Shown: positions 28,909 through 37,768, numbered from the stretch's first letter. The stretch: 64,000 nt of DNA from Nosocomiicoccus ampullae (GCF_001696685.1 NZ_MBFG01000004.1:62001-126000), one strand, 5' to 3'. Notes: generated from the letters alone by a model not told the origin. Translations and numbers: made by a program.

Positions 28909-29205
28909 ATGAAAGTTAAGTCTAAAGGTATTAATGATTTTACTAAGGCTGAGTTGGAAGAACTAGCTACGAATGGTCAAGTTATTGATGTGCGTTCTAC
29001 TTTAGAACGTTTTTTCGGGAAAGTTAAGGGTGCAACGCATGTACCGCTTATGAAGGTTTCTAACTTTGATGGACCTAAAGATAAGACGTATTACGTATAT
29101 TGTGCAAGTGGTATGAGAAGTCAAAGAGCATGTGAAGAATTAGCTGCTAAAGGTTATAAGACAGTGAACTTAAAGGGTGGCTACGGATCGTTTACCAATA
29201 AATAG
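28909..29205 (+). CDS. Single-domain rhodanese-like protein
   Basis: Small sulfurtransferase-type protein of 98 residues. The active-site loop is CASGMRS with the catalytic Cys and the closing Arg of the CxxxxR pattern, preceded by VIDVRSTLERFFGKVKGATHVP. Such proteins carry persulfide sulfur for thiol or cofactor chemistry. The donor and acceptor are unknown. AAAAGGAG precedes the start at a 9-base distance. A strong terminator follows. Confidence 0.88.
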   Translation: MKVKSKGINDFTKAELEELATNGQVIDVRSTLERFFGKVKGATHVPLMKVSNFDGPKDKTYYVYCASGMRSQRACEELAAKGYKTVNLKGGYGSFTNK

Positions 29206-29210
29206 ATATA

Positions 29211-29250
29211 ATAACGCCCATCGTTTTAAATATAACGGTGGGCGTTATTT
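29211..29250 (+). terminator. Rhodanese gene terminator
   Basis: ATAACGCCCATCGTT / AACGGTGGGCGTTAT long stem with one G-T pair and an 8-10-base loop, followed by TT. It lies between convergent genes and may act both ways. The 29251-29285 stretch after it holds two further short palindromes (GTTGACG-A-CGTCAAC and TAACGCATAGCGTTA). Confidence 0.75.
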
Positions 29251-29282
29251 AGTTGACGACGTCAACGTTGTAACGCATAGCG

Positions 29283-30698
29283 TTATAAGTTTTCTATCTC
29301 TTCTAAAATATAAAGTCTGAGTCGATCGATTGTTTCTTTAATATCATCTTCTGTCGTTTCCGGATGAATCGTACACAGACGGAACACTTTTTTATTGTTT
29401 AGAGTCGTTGTATATGCAACACCGTATCCTGAGTCGGCAAGTTTTTTAGCTGCAAGGTTATTTAGATGATCATTTTCTTCATCAGTAAATGAGTCGTTAT
29501 AATATCTGAAACTTAAAATAGATAGACTCGGCTGTGAGATAATTTCAAAGTTTTCGAGTGATTCTACGTAATCTTTTGTGTATTCTGCAAGTTCTTGACC
29601 ATAGTCAATACGTCTTCTAAACTCATCTTCACCAACAACTTGTAACGTTAGCCATAATTTTACAGCGCGTGCTGGGCGTGTCAGTTCGATACCGAGCATC
29701 TCTGGATCGATAACGTCATCGTCTGATGTGATGTCGTCAAGATACTCTGCTTTTTCACCATAACTGTTAATGAGGTTGTCTTTATCTTTTACGATAATCA
29801 TTGCACAACTATACGTTTGGAAGAGAAGTTTATGTGCATCCCAGGTAACGCTATCAGAACGTTCGATCCCTTTAAATAACGCCTTACCTTTAGTAGATAG
29901 TAAGTGTGATGCACCGTATGCCCCATCGACGTGTTGCCAAATATTATGATCTTCACAAATATCAGCAATCGCATCGAAATCATCTACTGCACCTGTGTTC
30001 GTTGTACCGGCAGTTGAAATAACGAGTGCCGGTATAAATTCATTTTTCACGTCTTCCTCGATTGTTTCTTTTAAATGATTAACGTTCATTGTAAAGTCTT
30101 CGTTATGGTCAATGATACGTATGTTATCAATTGGAAAACCTGCGACATGTAACGCTTTACGACCTGAGTGGTGCGTTTGAGACGTTAAGTAAACGGTAGT
30201 TTGAGTGAGTTTGTCTAGCGTTACTTTTGCATCACGTGCTGTAACGACAGCCGTTAGATTCGCCATTGACCCACCCGATACAAAGACGCCTCCGCTTGGC
30301 TTCACTTCATATCCAACTTTTTCTGCAAGATAGTTAATTAAATTACGCTCGATACTTATTGGTAACGTCGCGTTTTTAAAGTTCGAAGCATGGATATTAT
30401 TTGCAGTTGTTAAAATATCACCTAACCATGATAATCGTGATGCTGGACCAGGGATAAACGAAAACGCACGTTTATGATTTGGACGATATAAATAAGTCAA
30501 TACTTCGTTGTTTAACTCAGAAAGAACCTCATAAATATCTCTTCCGACTTTTGGAACCTCCATCTTTTCATACTTTTGAGTTAATTCTTTTGGTGCTTGT
30601 ACAGTCGCTGGTAACTGACTGACATCTCGATTTAAGTATTTGTTGACCTCATCTCGAATTATCGTTTCTAGATCAAGGTTCTTTTCATTAAATGTCAT
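29283..30698 (-). CDS. PLP-dependent group II decarboxylase (aromatic amino acid/SadA-like)
   Basis: Cytosolic decarboxylase of 471 residues in the DDC/GAD fold. Segments include FSFIPGPASRLSWLGDILTTANN near residue 80 (cut: FSFIPGPAS), GGVFVSGGSMANLTAV, QTHHSGRKALHVAGF with the ring-stacking His, STAGTTNTGAVDDF, HVDGAYGAS with the cofactor Asp, and the PLP lysine in WDAHKLLF. Length and layout resemble the staphylococcal aromatic amino acid decarboxylase SadA, which makes tryptamine, tyramine and phenethylamine. Substrate is inferred. Start 30698 has AAAGG about 9 bases upstream; a GTG at 30707 is also in frame. Confidence 0.8.
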   Translation of the reverse strand: MTFNEKNLDLETIIRDEVNKYLNRDVSQLPATVQAPKELTQKYEKMEVPKVGRDIYEVLSELNNEVLTYLYRPNHKRAFSFIPGPASRLSWLGDILTTANNIHASNFKNATLPISIERNLINYLAEKVGYEVKPSGGVFVSGGSMANLTAVVTARDAKVTLDKLTQTTVYLTSQTHHSGRKALHVAGFPIDNIRIIDHNEDFTMNVNHLKETIEEDVKNEFIPALVISTAGTTNTGAVDDFDAIADICEDHNIWQHVDGAYGASHLLSTKGKALFKGIERSDSVTWDAHKLLFQTYSCAMIIVKDKDNLINSYGEKAEYLDDITSDDDVIDPEMLGIELTRPARAVKLWLTLQVVGEDEFRRRIDYGQELAEYTKDYVESLENFEIISQPSLSILSFRYYNDSFTDEENDHLNNLAAKKLADSGYGVAYTTTLNNKKVFRLCTIHPETTEDDIKETIDRLRLYILEEIENL

Positions 30699-30884
30699 TA
30701 CATTCACCCTTTCGTAGTCATAAGTTGATTATAACTGACTATGATTTGTTAAATCTATTAATAATAAGATGTATAATAGTTGTAATCATTCTGTTTTTAC
30801 TAAAAACTATAGGAAGATACGCTAAAAAATGCTAGAATAGAGATAAGACTGTATGTTTTATAATTAATATATTGTAAAGGAGTA

Positions 30885-31022
30885 ATGAAATTGTTCGTTT
30901 TAGGTGCAGTAACAGATTGGCTTGTTATGGGATTCTTTATTGCAATTCCGGTATTCATGCTCTTTTTCCTAGTCGCACTCGTGCTTGAGGAAAATAGTTA
31001 CAATAAGAAGAAAAATAAATAA
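30885..31022 (+). CDS. Small membrane protein, 45 residues
   Basis: AAAGGAG lies 4-5 bases before an ATG opening a 45-codon frame. It has one long hydrophobic helix (about residues 13-35: WLVMGFFIAIPVFMLFFLVA) and a Lys/Asn-rich tail. It is bracketed by an upstream AT-rich promoter region and a strong downstream hairpin, so it looks like a stand-alone transcript. No family is recognised. Confidence 0.6.
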   Translation: MKLFVLGAVTDWLVMGFFIAIPVFMLFFLVALVLEENSYNKKKNK

Positions 31023-31044
31023 TCTGTCTAACTAAAGTTAGAAG

Positions 31045-31098
31045 ATACTCCCCATAAAACATGCAGTATGCTGTATTGCTTTACGGGGAGTATTTTTA
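31045..31098 (+). terminator. Long hairpin terminator after the 45-residue protein
   Basis: ATACTCCCC / GGGGAGTAT closes a stem that contains an inner ATGCAG/CTGTAT hairpin, followed by TTTTTATA. Confidence 0.75.
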
Positions 31099-31121
31099 TA
31101 TTAAAAATTCGGGAGAAAACG

Positions 31122-32735
31122 ATGAGAAAAATTCTATTATCAATGTGTTTAATACTCATCGCTGGTTGTTCAGCACAACCGGACGAGAAACCAAAAGAAA
31201 CACCTGAAGAAAAAAATGAATCAATTGTTGAAGAAATTATTGATCTTGAAGAAGATTTTTATCAATTAGAGAAAAACAAAGATACGCTTAAATCTATAAA
31301 AGAGATCGACAAAGAAATTAACGAATCATATTATAGCGATAATTATACGTACGATAACCCTTTTATACGAGTTAATCCGTACGGTAATAGTCCGTTATCC
31401 GCATATGTAATGTTTAATACAGATGAACCGACGAAAGTAACGTATACCGTTACAGGGAAAACAGAAGACACGTCTTTTACTTATGAGTCATCAAACTACG
31501 AAGTACGTCATCAAATACCGATTGTTGGTTTGTATGCAGGAACGGTGAATGATGTTTTAATTACTGTAACAAATGAAAATAGCGAAGAACTTGAGCACCA
31601 AATAGAAATTGAAACAGATGAGTTAGATGAGGATTTCTACACTGTTGATACTGTTAAAGAAAAACAAATAAAAAGAACAGATGAACTAACGTATGTAAAA
31701 GCAACAACTGGCGAATTGTTCGGAGTAGATCATGCAGGGGATATTCGTTTCGTACTTTCAAATATTTCGACAGAACTATTTGAAGTCATTGAAGAAACGG
31801 GGCACTTTATATTAAATGTAACGCATGACGATACAAATACGATATTCAACGAGCTGATTGAGATTGATCCGGTTGGAAAAATATATCGTGCGTATACGTA
31901 CTCGCAGTCAAATTATGATGGAGATCGACCGCTTCATGACGACGTTATAACGCTTGAAAATGGCAATGTATTGCTACTTACTCATAATAATGTTGATGAG
32001 CATAATTATGATGCTATGATAGAAGTTGACTGGGAAAACGGTGAGATTGTGAATAATATTAATTTTAAAGAAGTATTCCCTGAAGCGTTATATAAGTATC
32101 ACGTCGGTGATGATTGGTTACACGTAAATAACGTCGACGTATCGGACGATTCATTAATCATTTCTTTCTTAAATCAAAATATCATTGCAAAAATGAGTTA
32201 TCCAGAAAATAAAATAGAATGGATAATCACACGAGACGATAATTGGCCGAAAGAAGACGATGGGTTAGGTGAAAAGATTTTAAGTACTGAAGGTGTCGAC
32301 TTACCAATGTATCCATATAGTGTCGAAGTTTTACCGGATCAAGATAATAATGTATCTACAATAGATGTATTAGTATTTGATAATTACGAGAGCGATATAG
32401 ATCAATATAGTAGAGTAGTTCAATATCGTATATACCAATTAGAAGATAGAATTGAGGAAATTGACTCGTATCGTGAGCCGTTTTATAACAACGGAGGTAA
32501 CGTATACTTTGAAGATGAAAATAATCGTGTATTCGTAACGTCTTCAATGTCGAGTGAAGAGAACCATATCACTTCTAACATTGTCGAACTTAGTCAAGAA
32601 AATAATGATGTTACATCTGAAATGCGTATTGAACGAGAGAAAGACGATAACCATGATTCTATCTATCGTGTGTATCGCATGCCGTTACTATCAGAAAACT
32701 ATATAGTTGATGTATTAGTTGAGCCTGAAGAGTGA
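31122..32735 (+). CDS. Arylsulfotransferase (ASST)-family lipoprotein
   Basis: Extracellular lipid-anchored protein of 537 residues. Signal peptide MRKILLSMCLILIAGC has lipobox IAGC with Cys16. After a Glu/Lys-rich linker, an N-terminal beta-sandwich (NPFIRVNPYGNSPLSAYVMF) leads into a beta-propeller with LHDDVITLENGNVLLLTH, DDWLHVNNVDV and SFLNQNIIAKM. These correspond to the ASST (arylsulfate sulfotransferase) core, including candidate catalytic His residues. Such enzymes move sulfate between phenols. Activity here is inferred. Start 31122 is chosen for GGGAG 6 bases before; an ATG-less extension upstream overlaps the terminator. Confidence 0.78.
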   Translation: MRKILLSMCLILIAGCSAQPDEKPKETPEEKNESIVEEIIDLEEDFYQLEKNKDTLKSIKEIDKEINESYYSDNYTYDNPFIRVNPYGNSPLSAYVMFNTDEPTKVTYTVTGKTEDTSFTYESSNYEVRHQIPIVGLYAGTVNDVLITVTNENSEELEHQIEIETDELDEDFYTVDTVKEKQIKRTDELTYVKATTGELFGVDHAGDIRFVLSNISTELFEVIEETGHFILNVTHDDTNTIFNELIEIDPVGKIYRAYTYSQSNYDGDRPLHDDVITLENGNVLLLTHNNVDEHNYDAMIEVDWENGEIVNNINFKEVFPEALYKYHVGDDWLHVNNVDVSDDSLIISFLNQNIIAKMSYPENKIEWIITRDDNWPKEDDGLGEKILSTEGVDLPMYPYSVEVLPDQDNNVSTIDVLVFDNYESDIDQYSRVVQYRIYQLEDRIEEIDSYREPFYNNGGNVYFEDENNRVFVTSSMSSEENHITSNIVELSQENNDVTSEMRIEREKDDNHDSIYRVYRMPLLSENYIVDVLVEPEE

Positions 32736-32799
32736 TTTATAAGCAAAATTAATAATTGGAATGACAAAATTTAGTATATTGGTACATAGGAGTGATTAT

Positions 32800-33204
32800 A
32801 TGAATAATGAACTATACGAATCTATTAAAAATAAGGATTATCATTTAATTAGAGAAAGTATTTATAGTATCGCGATACTAGATAAAAGACCTGCGACAAA
32901 AGGCCATATTTTAGTCATGCCGAAGATGCCGATTGAAACATTTGGCGATATCGATAATAAAGTCGTACGCGGAGATCTAATGGCACTCATGCATAAAGTC
33001 GCGACGAAAGATATGGATAAAGATTATACGATCGTGTGCCATAACGGTGAATCTGCTGGCCAAACGGATTCACAAGTACACTTTCACTTTATCCCAAGAG
33101 ATGACAAAGATAATTTAAACTTTGATCTACCTCATGACACTTCAATTAATGTAGATGAGGTTTTAGAAGATATAAAAGTGAAAAGAGCAGAAAAATTAAA
33201 ATAA
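32800..33204 (+). CDS. HIT-family nucleotide hydrolase
   Basis: Histidine-triad protein of 134 residues, hydrolysing or transferring nucleotide phosphates. The triad reads QVHFHFIPR: the first His of the usual HxHxH is Gln, while the catalytic His and the last His remain. N-terminal YSIAILDKRPATKGHILVMPK is the typical strand pair. Start 32800 is chosen over ATG 32761 because TAGGAG lies 8-9 bases upstream. A terminator begins at its stop codon. Confidence 0.85.
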   Translation: MNNELYESIKNKDYHLIRESIYSIAILDKRPATKGHILVMPKMPIETFGDIDNKVVRGDLMALMHKVATKDMDKDYTIVCHNGESAGQTDSQVHFHFIPRDDKDNLNFDLPHDTSINVDEVLEDIKVKRAEKLK

Positions 33205-33233
33205 CGAGAAGGAAAACCTTCTCGTTTTATTTT
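33203..33233 (+). terminator. HIT gene terminator
   Basis: AACGAGAAGG / CCTTCTCGTT stem with a 4-base loop and TTATTTTTG. Confidence 0.88.
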
Positions 33234-33285
33234 TGTTGAAAAACAGAACATACGTTCGTATAATAAAATCAAGGAGATGGTAAAG

Positions 33286-33672
33286 ATGATCCTCGATTAT
33301 AGAAATATTCCATACGAACAACTCGATTCAAACATCCCTATTGGCCGAGGGATGATTAAGTGGATGCCGTTTGCAACGATGCCTGAACAATACGAAAATG
33401 TAAATCAAATGATTCAAAATCAATTAAAAAAAGAGTATCCAAAGTTAACAGATGACGCACTTCAACATAATGAGCGCATGCTGCAATCATTGCTCGGTAA
33501 AAGAGCCATTATTCGGTATTGGGCGAATGGGTATGAGATGATGATTGAATGTACGGTAGAAAGTATTATCAAAGAAACGAATATGATTATGGTGAATAAA
33601 GATAATTCTCTACTCCCGATTTATTTTTATCACATTTATGAGGTTGAACAAGGTAGTAATTTATGGGCATAA
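33286..33672 (+). CDS. YolD-like family protein
   Basis: Protein of 128 residues matching the YolD-like pattern: RGMIKWMPFATMPEQYENVN at residues about 20-40, and GYEMMIECTVESIIKETNMI toward the end. YolD proteins usually sit beside a Y-family polymerase (UvrX) and are linked to SOS functions, but no such gene is adjacent here. The start at 33286 follows AAGGAGATGG with 5-9 bases spacing; an ATG at 33277 lies inside the ribosome site. Confidence 0.8.
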   Translation: MILDYRNIPYEQLDSNIPIGRGMIKWMPFATMPEQYENVNQMIQNQLKKEYPKLTDDALQHNERMLQSLLGKRAIIRYWANGYEMMIECTVESIIKETNMIMVNKDNSLLPIYFYHIYEVEQGSNLWA

Positions 33673-33674
33673 AA

Positions 33675-33699
33675 AAGTGGCGCCTGAAAGGTGCCACTT
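33675..33699. terminator. Shared terminator of yolD-like and yhgE-like genes
   Basis: AAGTGGCGCC / GGTGCCACTT with one G-T pair between convergent genes. Leftward it is followed by TTTTTT. Confidence 0.82.
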
Positions 33700-33707
33700 A
33701 ATTGGTT

Positions 33708-35402
33708 CTATGACTCTAATCGACTGAGTCGACTTGTAAGAGCTTTGTATTTTGGTGATTTTTCTTTTATCCAGAATAGTAATAAGATAAATAACATCGC
33801 ACTCACAAGCATTGCGAGTAATACGTATATGACTGTACTGAATTCGTGATCGAATGCCTGGTTGAATATTGCTGTTCTGTAACCGATGACTGTATAAGAC
33901 ATTGGTAAGAATTCATATAGTTTTTGGTAAATCGCGTTTGTCGTTTCGATTGGGAATGTTCCCCCACTCGCTGATAATTGAACGATGAGTAAGATGATAC
34001 TTAAGAATTTACCGAAGTTACCGAATAATGTAACTAACGCACCAATCATCGTAATAGATAATAATGCCCATACATAGTTGAGTAGGAAGAATCTCCAGTT
34101 ACTACCGATATCGACTTGCATAATGAAGTCAACGACAATCGTAATGAGTGATGAGATGATTAATGCATGTACCATATATAGGAGCATACGGCTGACCCAT
34201 GCTTTAAATACACCAGTATGTTCATCAAATATTTTGTTGTTTGGATAGACGACGTTAAACGTAATTGATCCAATGAATAAGCTAATTGCAACGATTAACG
34301 GTGCAAAGCTTTGTCCGTAGTTTTGAGTCTTAACTACGTTATTCGTTTCTAAATGAACGGGTTGTGCGATATCTTTTGCACCCGCTTCAGTAAACGCTAG
34401 GTTTTCTTCCTCGATTTTATCGAGTACTTTTTTAAATTGCGTATTAATTTCGTTTAATGAGTCTGAAAGCTGTTGTGAACCTTGTTGTAACTCACCTAAA
34501 CCGTTATTTAATTGTCCCATTCCATTAGCTAATTCGTTCGCGCCATTTGCTGCTTCGCTTGCTCCTTGAGCAAGTTGATTTGCTCCACCACTTATTTCGC
34601 CAGCACCTTGCTCTAATTGACCTTGTGCCTGGACGAGCTGTTGTCCTGCAGGACCTAAGTTTGGTGCAATTTGCTCTAGTTGTGCAGTCATTTGTTGCTC
34701 ACCTTGGTAGAGCTGACCAGCTCCTCCACTTAACTGATTTGCACCATCATTGAGTTGTCCGATACCATTGTTTAATTCATTTGCTCCTTGAGATAGTTGT
34801 CCTGAAGCGTTATGTGCTTCAATAAGACCAGCATTTAATTCATCTGCTCCATCTGTCAGTTGCTGAATTGCATCTTGCGCGTCTTTACTGTCTGACTCTA
34901 CAGAGTTTAGTTGATCGACAATCGCTGTAATATAATTATCAGTAATTTCTTTACGTACTTCTTCGATAATGAAATGTCCTACTTGCTCTGACATGAGAGA
35001 ACCGATGAAGTTATGTCCAGGGTTTAAGTTCAGAGACATTTCAACTTGCTCAGGATTATCCGTTAAGAAGGACATCGCTTTTTTAGACGTGTCTTCAGGA
35101 ATCAAGATATATCCGTACGTATCTCCTTTTTGTAACGCTTTTTTCGCAGTATCTAAATCAGTAAACTGCCAATCTAAACGATCTTCCTCTTTTAATTCTT
35201 CTATTAAAGAATCACCGACATGGATTTCCTCGTGACCTTTGTCTTCGTTTACGATGTGAAATTTCATCTCTTCAGTATTTTCATATGGATTCCACATTGC
35301 ACCTAAAAAGATAACAGCATATATAAATGGAAGTGTTGAAACGACTAGAAGAGAAATTAATAACACAGGCGTTTTCCGTATAAACTTAAAATCTCTTAAC
35401 AT
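33708..35402 (-). CDS. YhgE/Pip domain membrane protein
   Basis: Membrane protein of 564 residues related to phage infection protein Pip and to EsaA. TM1 is at about 12-32; a long extracellular region carries repeated motifs of the form LxxGAxxLxxG (QLTDGADELNAGL, QLSQGANELNNG, QLNDGANQLSGG and more, about 180-320), predicted coiled coil. Five C-terminal helices (about 370-545) resemble ABC-2-type permeases. Its function here is unknown; homologues act as phage receptors or in secretion. It is divergent from a TetR regulator whose operator probably controls both. Confidence 0.85.
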   Translation of the reverse strand: MLRDFKFIRKTPVLLISLLVVSTLPFIYAVIFLGAMWNPYENTEEMKFHIVNEDKGHEEIHVGDSLIEELKEEDRLDWQFTDLDTAKKALQKGDTYGYILIPEDTSKKAMSFLTDNPEQVEMSLNLNPGHNFIGSLMSEQVGHFIIEEVRKEITDNYITAIVDQLNSVESDSKDAQDAIQQLTDGADELNAGLIEAHNASGQLSQGANELNNGIGQLNDGANQLSGGAGQLYQGEQQMTAQLEQIAPNLGPAGQQLVQAQGQLEQGAGEISGGANQLAQGASEAANGANELANGMGQLNNGLGELQQGSQQLSDSLNEINTQFKKVLDKIEEENLAFTEAGAKDIAQPVHLETNNVVKTQNYGQSFAPLIVAISLFIGSITFNVVYPNNKIFDEHTGVFKAWVSRMLLYMVHALIISSLITIVVDFIMQVDIGSNWRFFLLNYVWALLSITMIGALVTLFGNFGKFLSIILLIVQLSASGGTFPIETTNAIYQKLYEFLPMSYTVIGYRTAIFNQAFDHEFSTVIYVLLAMLVSAMLFILLLFWIKEKSPKYKALTSRLSRLES

Positions 35403-35500
35403 TTAATCACCTTTACTTTTTAATTTCCGTCAAAATGATGAGTACAATAAAACATTATAATACGCAGTGAGTCGAATTACAAGAATTTTAATCAACATAG

Positions 35501-35516
35501 TGTATAATATTATACA
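35501..35516. promoter_or_regulatory. Palindromic operator between yhgE-like and tetR-like genes
   Basis: TGTATAATATTATACA is a perfect 16-bp palindrome covering a TATAAT -10 element 25 bp before the TetR-family start. It is a natural candidate for autoregulation, with repression of the divergent YhgE gene possible. No second palindrome is seen in the gap. Confidence 0.6.
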
Positions 35517-35540
35517 AAGAATAAAACAGGAGCGATAGAA

Positions 35541-36140
35541 ATGAAAAAAATGGATTTGCGAGTGATCAAGACGTTAAAACGTATCGATGAATCAATCGTC
35601 GAGCTACTTCGTGAGAAAAGTTTTGAAGATATCACGGTAAAAGACATTTGCGAACATGCGATGATTAACCGTGGAACATTTTATAGCCATTATAAAGATA
35701 AATACGATCTCATTGACTCATATCAAAAAGAGTTAATGATTGGTGTGGAGGATGTGCTATATAGAAGTAAGGAAGTAACTCAAAAAGAAGAAGAAATGAA
35801 AAAGATACTTGAAGGGTTATTTGTATATATCGAAGACCATAAAGATAAAATATTCGCAACGGCAATTGCAGTCGGTCGATTACAATTTATAGAGGAGTTC
35901 TCAAAATATACGTATAAATTTTATGAGGCGAAACAAAAAGAGTATGGTATTACAATCGCTCAAGATAATTTTAGAAATTATCTTATTACGTATATGTCCA
36001 ATGCACATATCGGTATTATACATCGTTGGTTAGAAGGTGGTTGTAAAGAATCGCCAAAAGAGATGGCTAATATCGTAGAGAAAATTACAGTGAACGGAAT
36101 TTTTAAATCACTTTTAGTAAATGAAGAATTAGTTATATAA
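35541..36140 (+). CDS. TetR/AcrR family transcriptional regulator
   Basis: Dimeric repressor-type regulator of 199 residues. The N-terminal helix-turn-helix (about 10-58) contains VKDICEHAMINRGTFYSHYKDK, here identified by INRGTFYSHYKDKYDL. The C-terminal half is the ligand/dimer domain of the TetR_C type seen with YhgE partners. It is divergent to the YhgE gene with 138 bp between, holding the palindrome. AGGAGCG precedes the start. The inducer is unknown. Confidence 0.88.
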   Translation: MKKMDLRVIKTLKRIDESIVELLREKSFEDITVKDICEHAMINRGTFYSHYKDKYDLIDSYQKELMIGVEDVLYRSKEVTQKEEEMKKILEGLFVYIEDHKDKIFATAIAVGRLQFIEEFSKYTYKFYEAKQKEYGITIAQDNFRNYLITYMSNAHIGIIHRWLEGGCKESPKEMANIVEKITVNGIFKSLLVNEELVI

Positions 36141-36141
36141 A

Positions 36142-36170
36142 GGAGTGCCTAGAAGGTGCTCTTTTTTATA
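36142..36170 (+). terminator. tetR-like gene terminator
   Basis: GAGTGCC / GGTGCTC stem with G-T pairs and a 5-base loop, followed by TTTTTTATA. Confidence 0.65.
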
Positions 36171-36318
36171 TACATTTTAATTATTCAAAAAAATTAAAAT
36201 CTTTTAACTATTTCATGAAAAGGTATTGTAAACGGAGAGAAAAAGGTATACGATACTTAAATGACTCATATCAATTTTATAAAAATGAATGTCAAAAATA
36301 AGAAAAGGAGGAGTCAAT

Positions 36319-37764
36319 ATGTCCAACAATGAAATGGACCGTGGTCTAAAAGCACGTCACGTCTCTATGATTGCGATTGGTGGTGCGATTGGAACAGGGT
36401 TGTTTGTCGCGACAGGTGGTGTAATATCTCAAGCTGGACCCGGAGGGGCTTTACTTGCATATTTAATTATCGGTGTCATGCTTTACTTTTTAATGAGTAC
36501 TATCGGGGAGCTTGCGACGTTTTATCCAGTGTCAGGTGCATTTAGTGCGTTCTCGACGCGTTTTATCGATCCATCGGTTGGGTTTGCAATCGGTTGGTTA
36601 TATTTAATTATCGGCGTATTAGTATCTGCGGTTGACATAATCGTTGCTGCAAACGTAATTACGTTTTGGGAAGCGATGCAGTTTCTTTCACCATTTGGCT
36701 GGAGTATCGTATTTTTCATTATCATCGTATTACTAAATATATTTACAGTAAAACTTTATGGTGAAGCGGAATATTGGCTTTCTCTTATAAAAGTTACTAC
36801 GATTTTTGTATTTATCGTATTCGGTGTGTTAATGATTTTTGGAATCCTTGGTGGTGAAACGTACGGCTTTAAAAACTACACAATTGGAGAAGCTCCGTTC
36901 GTTGGTGGCTTTGCTGGATTCTTTAGTGTACTACTTATAGCTGGTTTCTCTGTCGGAGGTACTGAAGTTGTTGCAGTCACTGCTGGAGAATCTGACGAAC
37001 CAGAAAAATCGATGCCTAAAGCAGTAAAGCAAGTGTTTTGGAGAATACTTATATTCTATATCGGTTCAATTGCAGTCATTTCAGCGATTTTACCATACAC
37101 AGATCCGATGTTATTAAACGAATCCGGATCAGTAAACCAAAGTCCATTTACAATTGTTTTCGATAGAATTGGTATTGCATTTGCTGCGTCTGTCATAAAC
37201 GCAGTTGTTTTAACAGCATTACTTTCAGCATCGAACTCGATGTTATACACAGCAAGTAGAATGTTATATTCACTCGCAAATAATAAGCAAGCACCAGCAT
37301 TTTTAGGAAAAGTTAACGAACGTACACGTTCTCCGCTTTCAGCGGTCATTACAGTAATCGTTGCCGTGTTTTTAATTATTGTATTTTCTAACTTCAAAGA
37401 AAATGCGATTTTCTTCTTATTAGAACTCGTTGGATCGCTGATCATTGTGGTTTGGGGCTCTAACGTTTGGGCGCAAATTCGATTACGTAAAGCAATCAAA
37501 GTACAAGGAAAAAATGTAGAAGACGTCTTACCATTTGTCGGTAAAGGGTATGTGATTGGTAAAATAGTTGTGATTGGAGTGCTACTCTTACTATTCGCAG
37601 GTGGGGCTATTCCACACTTATTAAACTTAAACTTTAAAAATGTCTTTGGACATTTCTTACCGTTTATATTATTTGGAGCAGCAATTGTTATTCATAAGTT
37701 AATAACAGGTAGTAAAATGGTCAAGCTGTCTGAGATAGACTTAGAACGTAAACGCACAGAATAA
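36319..37764 (+). CDS. Amino-acid permease, APC family (LysP/GabP-like)
   Basis: Membrane carrier of 481 residues with 12 predicted helices. The first helix has the APC motif IAIGGAIGTGLFVATG, a substrate-backbone-binding loop. EPEKSMPKAVKQVFWRILIFY follows helix 6, the hallmark ESDEPEKSMPKA of amino acid/GABA permeases. The protein start MSNNEMDRGLKARHVSMIA is like LysP. Lysine is a plausible substrate but cannot be proved. Start 36319 has AAAGGAGGAG 8 bases before; an ATG at 36289 does not. A terminator follows. Confidence 0.85.
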   Translation: MSNNEMDRGLKARHVSMIAIGGAIGTGLFVATGGVISQAGPGGALLAYLIIGVMLYFLMSTIGELATFYPVSGAFSAFSTRFIDPSVGFAIGWLYLIIGVLVSAVDIIVAANVITFWEAMQFLSPFGWSIVFFIIIVLLNIFTVKLYGEAEYWLSLIKVTTIFVFIVFGVLMIFGILGGETYGFKNYTIGEAPFVGGFAGFFSVLLIAGFSVGGTEVVAVTAGESDEPEKSMPKAVKQVFWRILIFYIGSIAVISAILPYTDPMLLNESGSVNQSPFTIVFDRIGIAFAASVINAVVLTALLSASNSMLYTASRMLYSLANNKQAPAFLGKVNERTRSPLSAVITVIVAVFLIIVFSNFKENAIFFLLELVGSLIIVVWGSNVWAQIRLRKAIKVQGKNVEDVLPFVGKGYVIGKIVVIGVLLLLFAGGAIPHLLNLNFKNVFGHFLPFILFGAAIVIHKLITGSKMVKLSEIDLERKRTE

Positions 37765-37768
37765 TCTT

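Noticed and set aside
34439..34900. Apparent tandem repeats
   Set aside because: The repeats are at protein level (LxxGAxxLxxG units of YhgE/Pip) and DNA units are not uniform; this is coding repetition, not a CRISPR or satellite.
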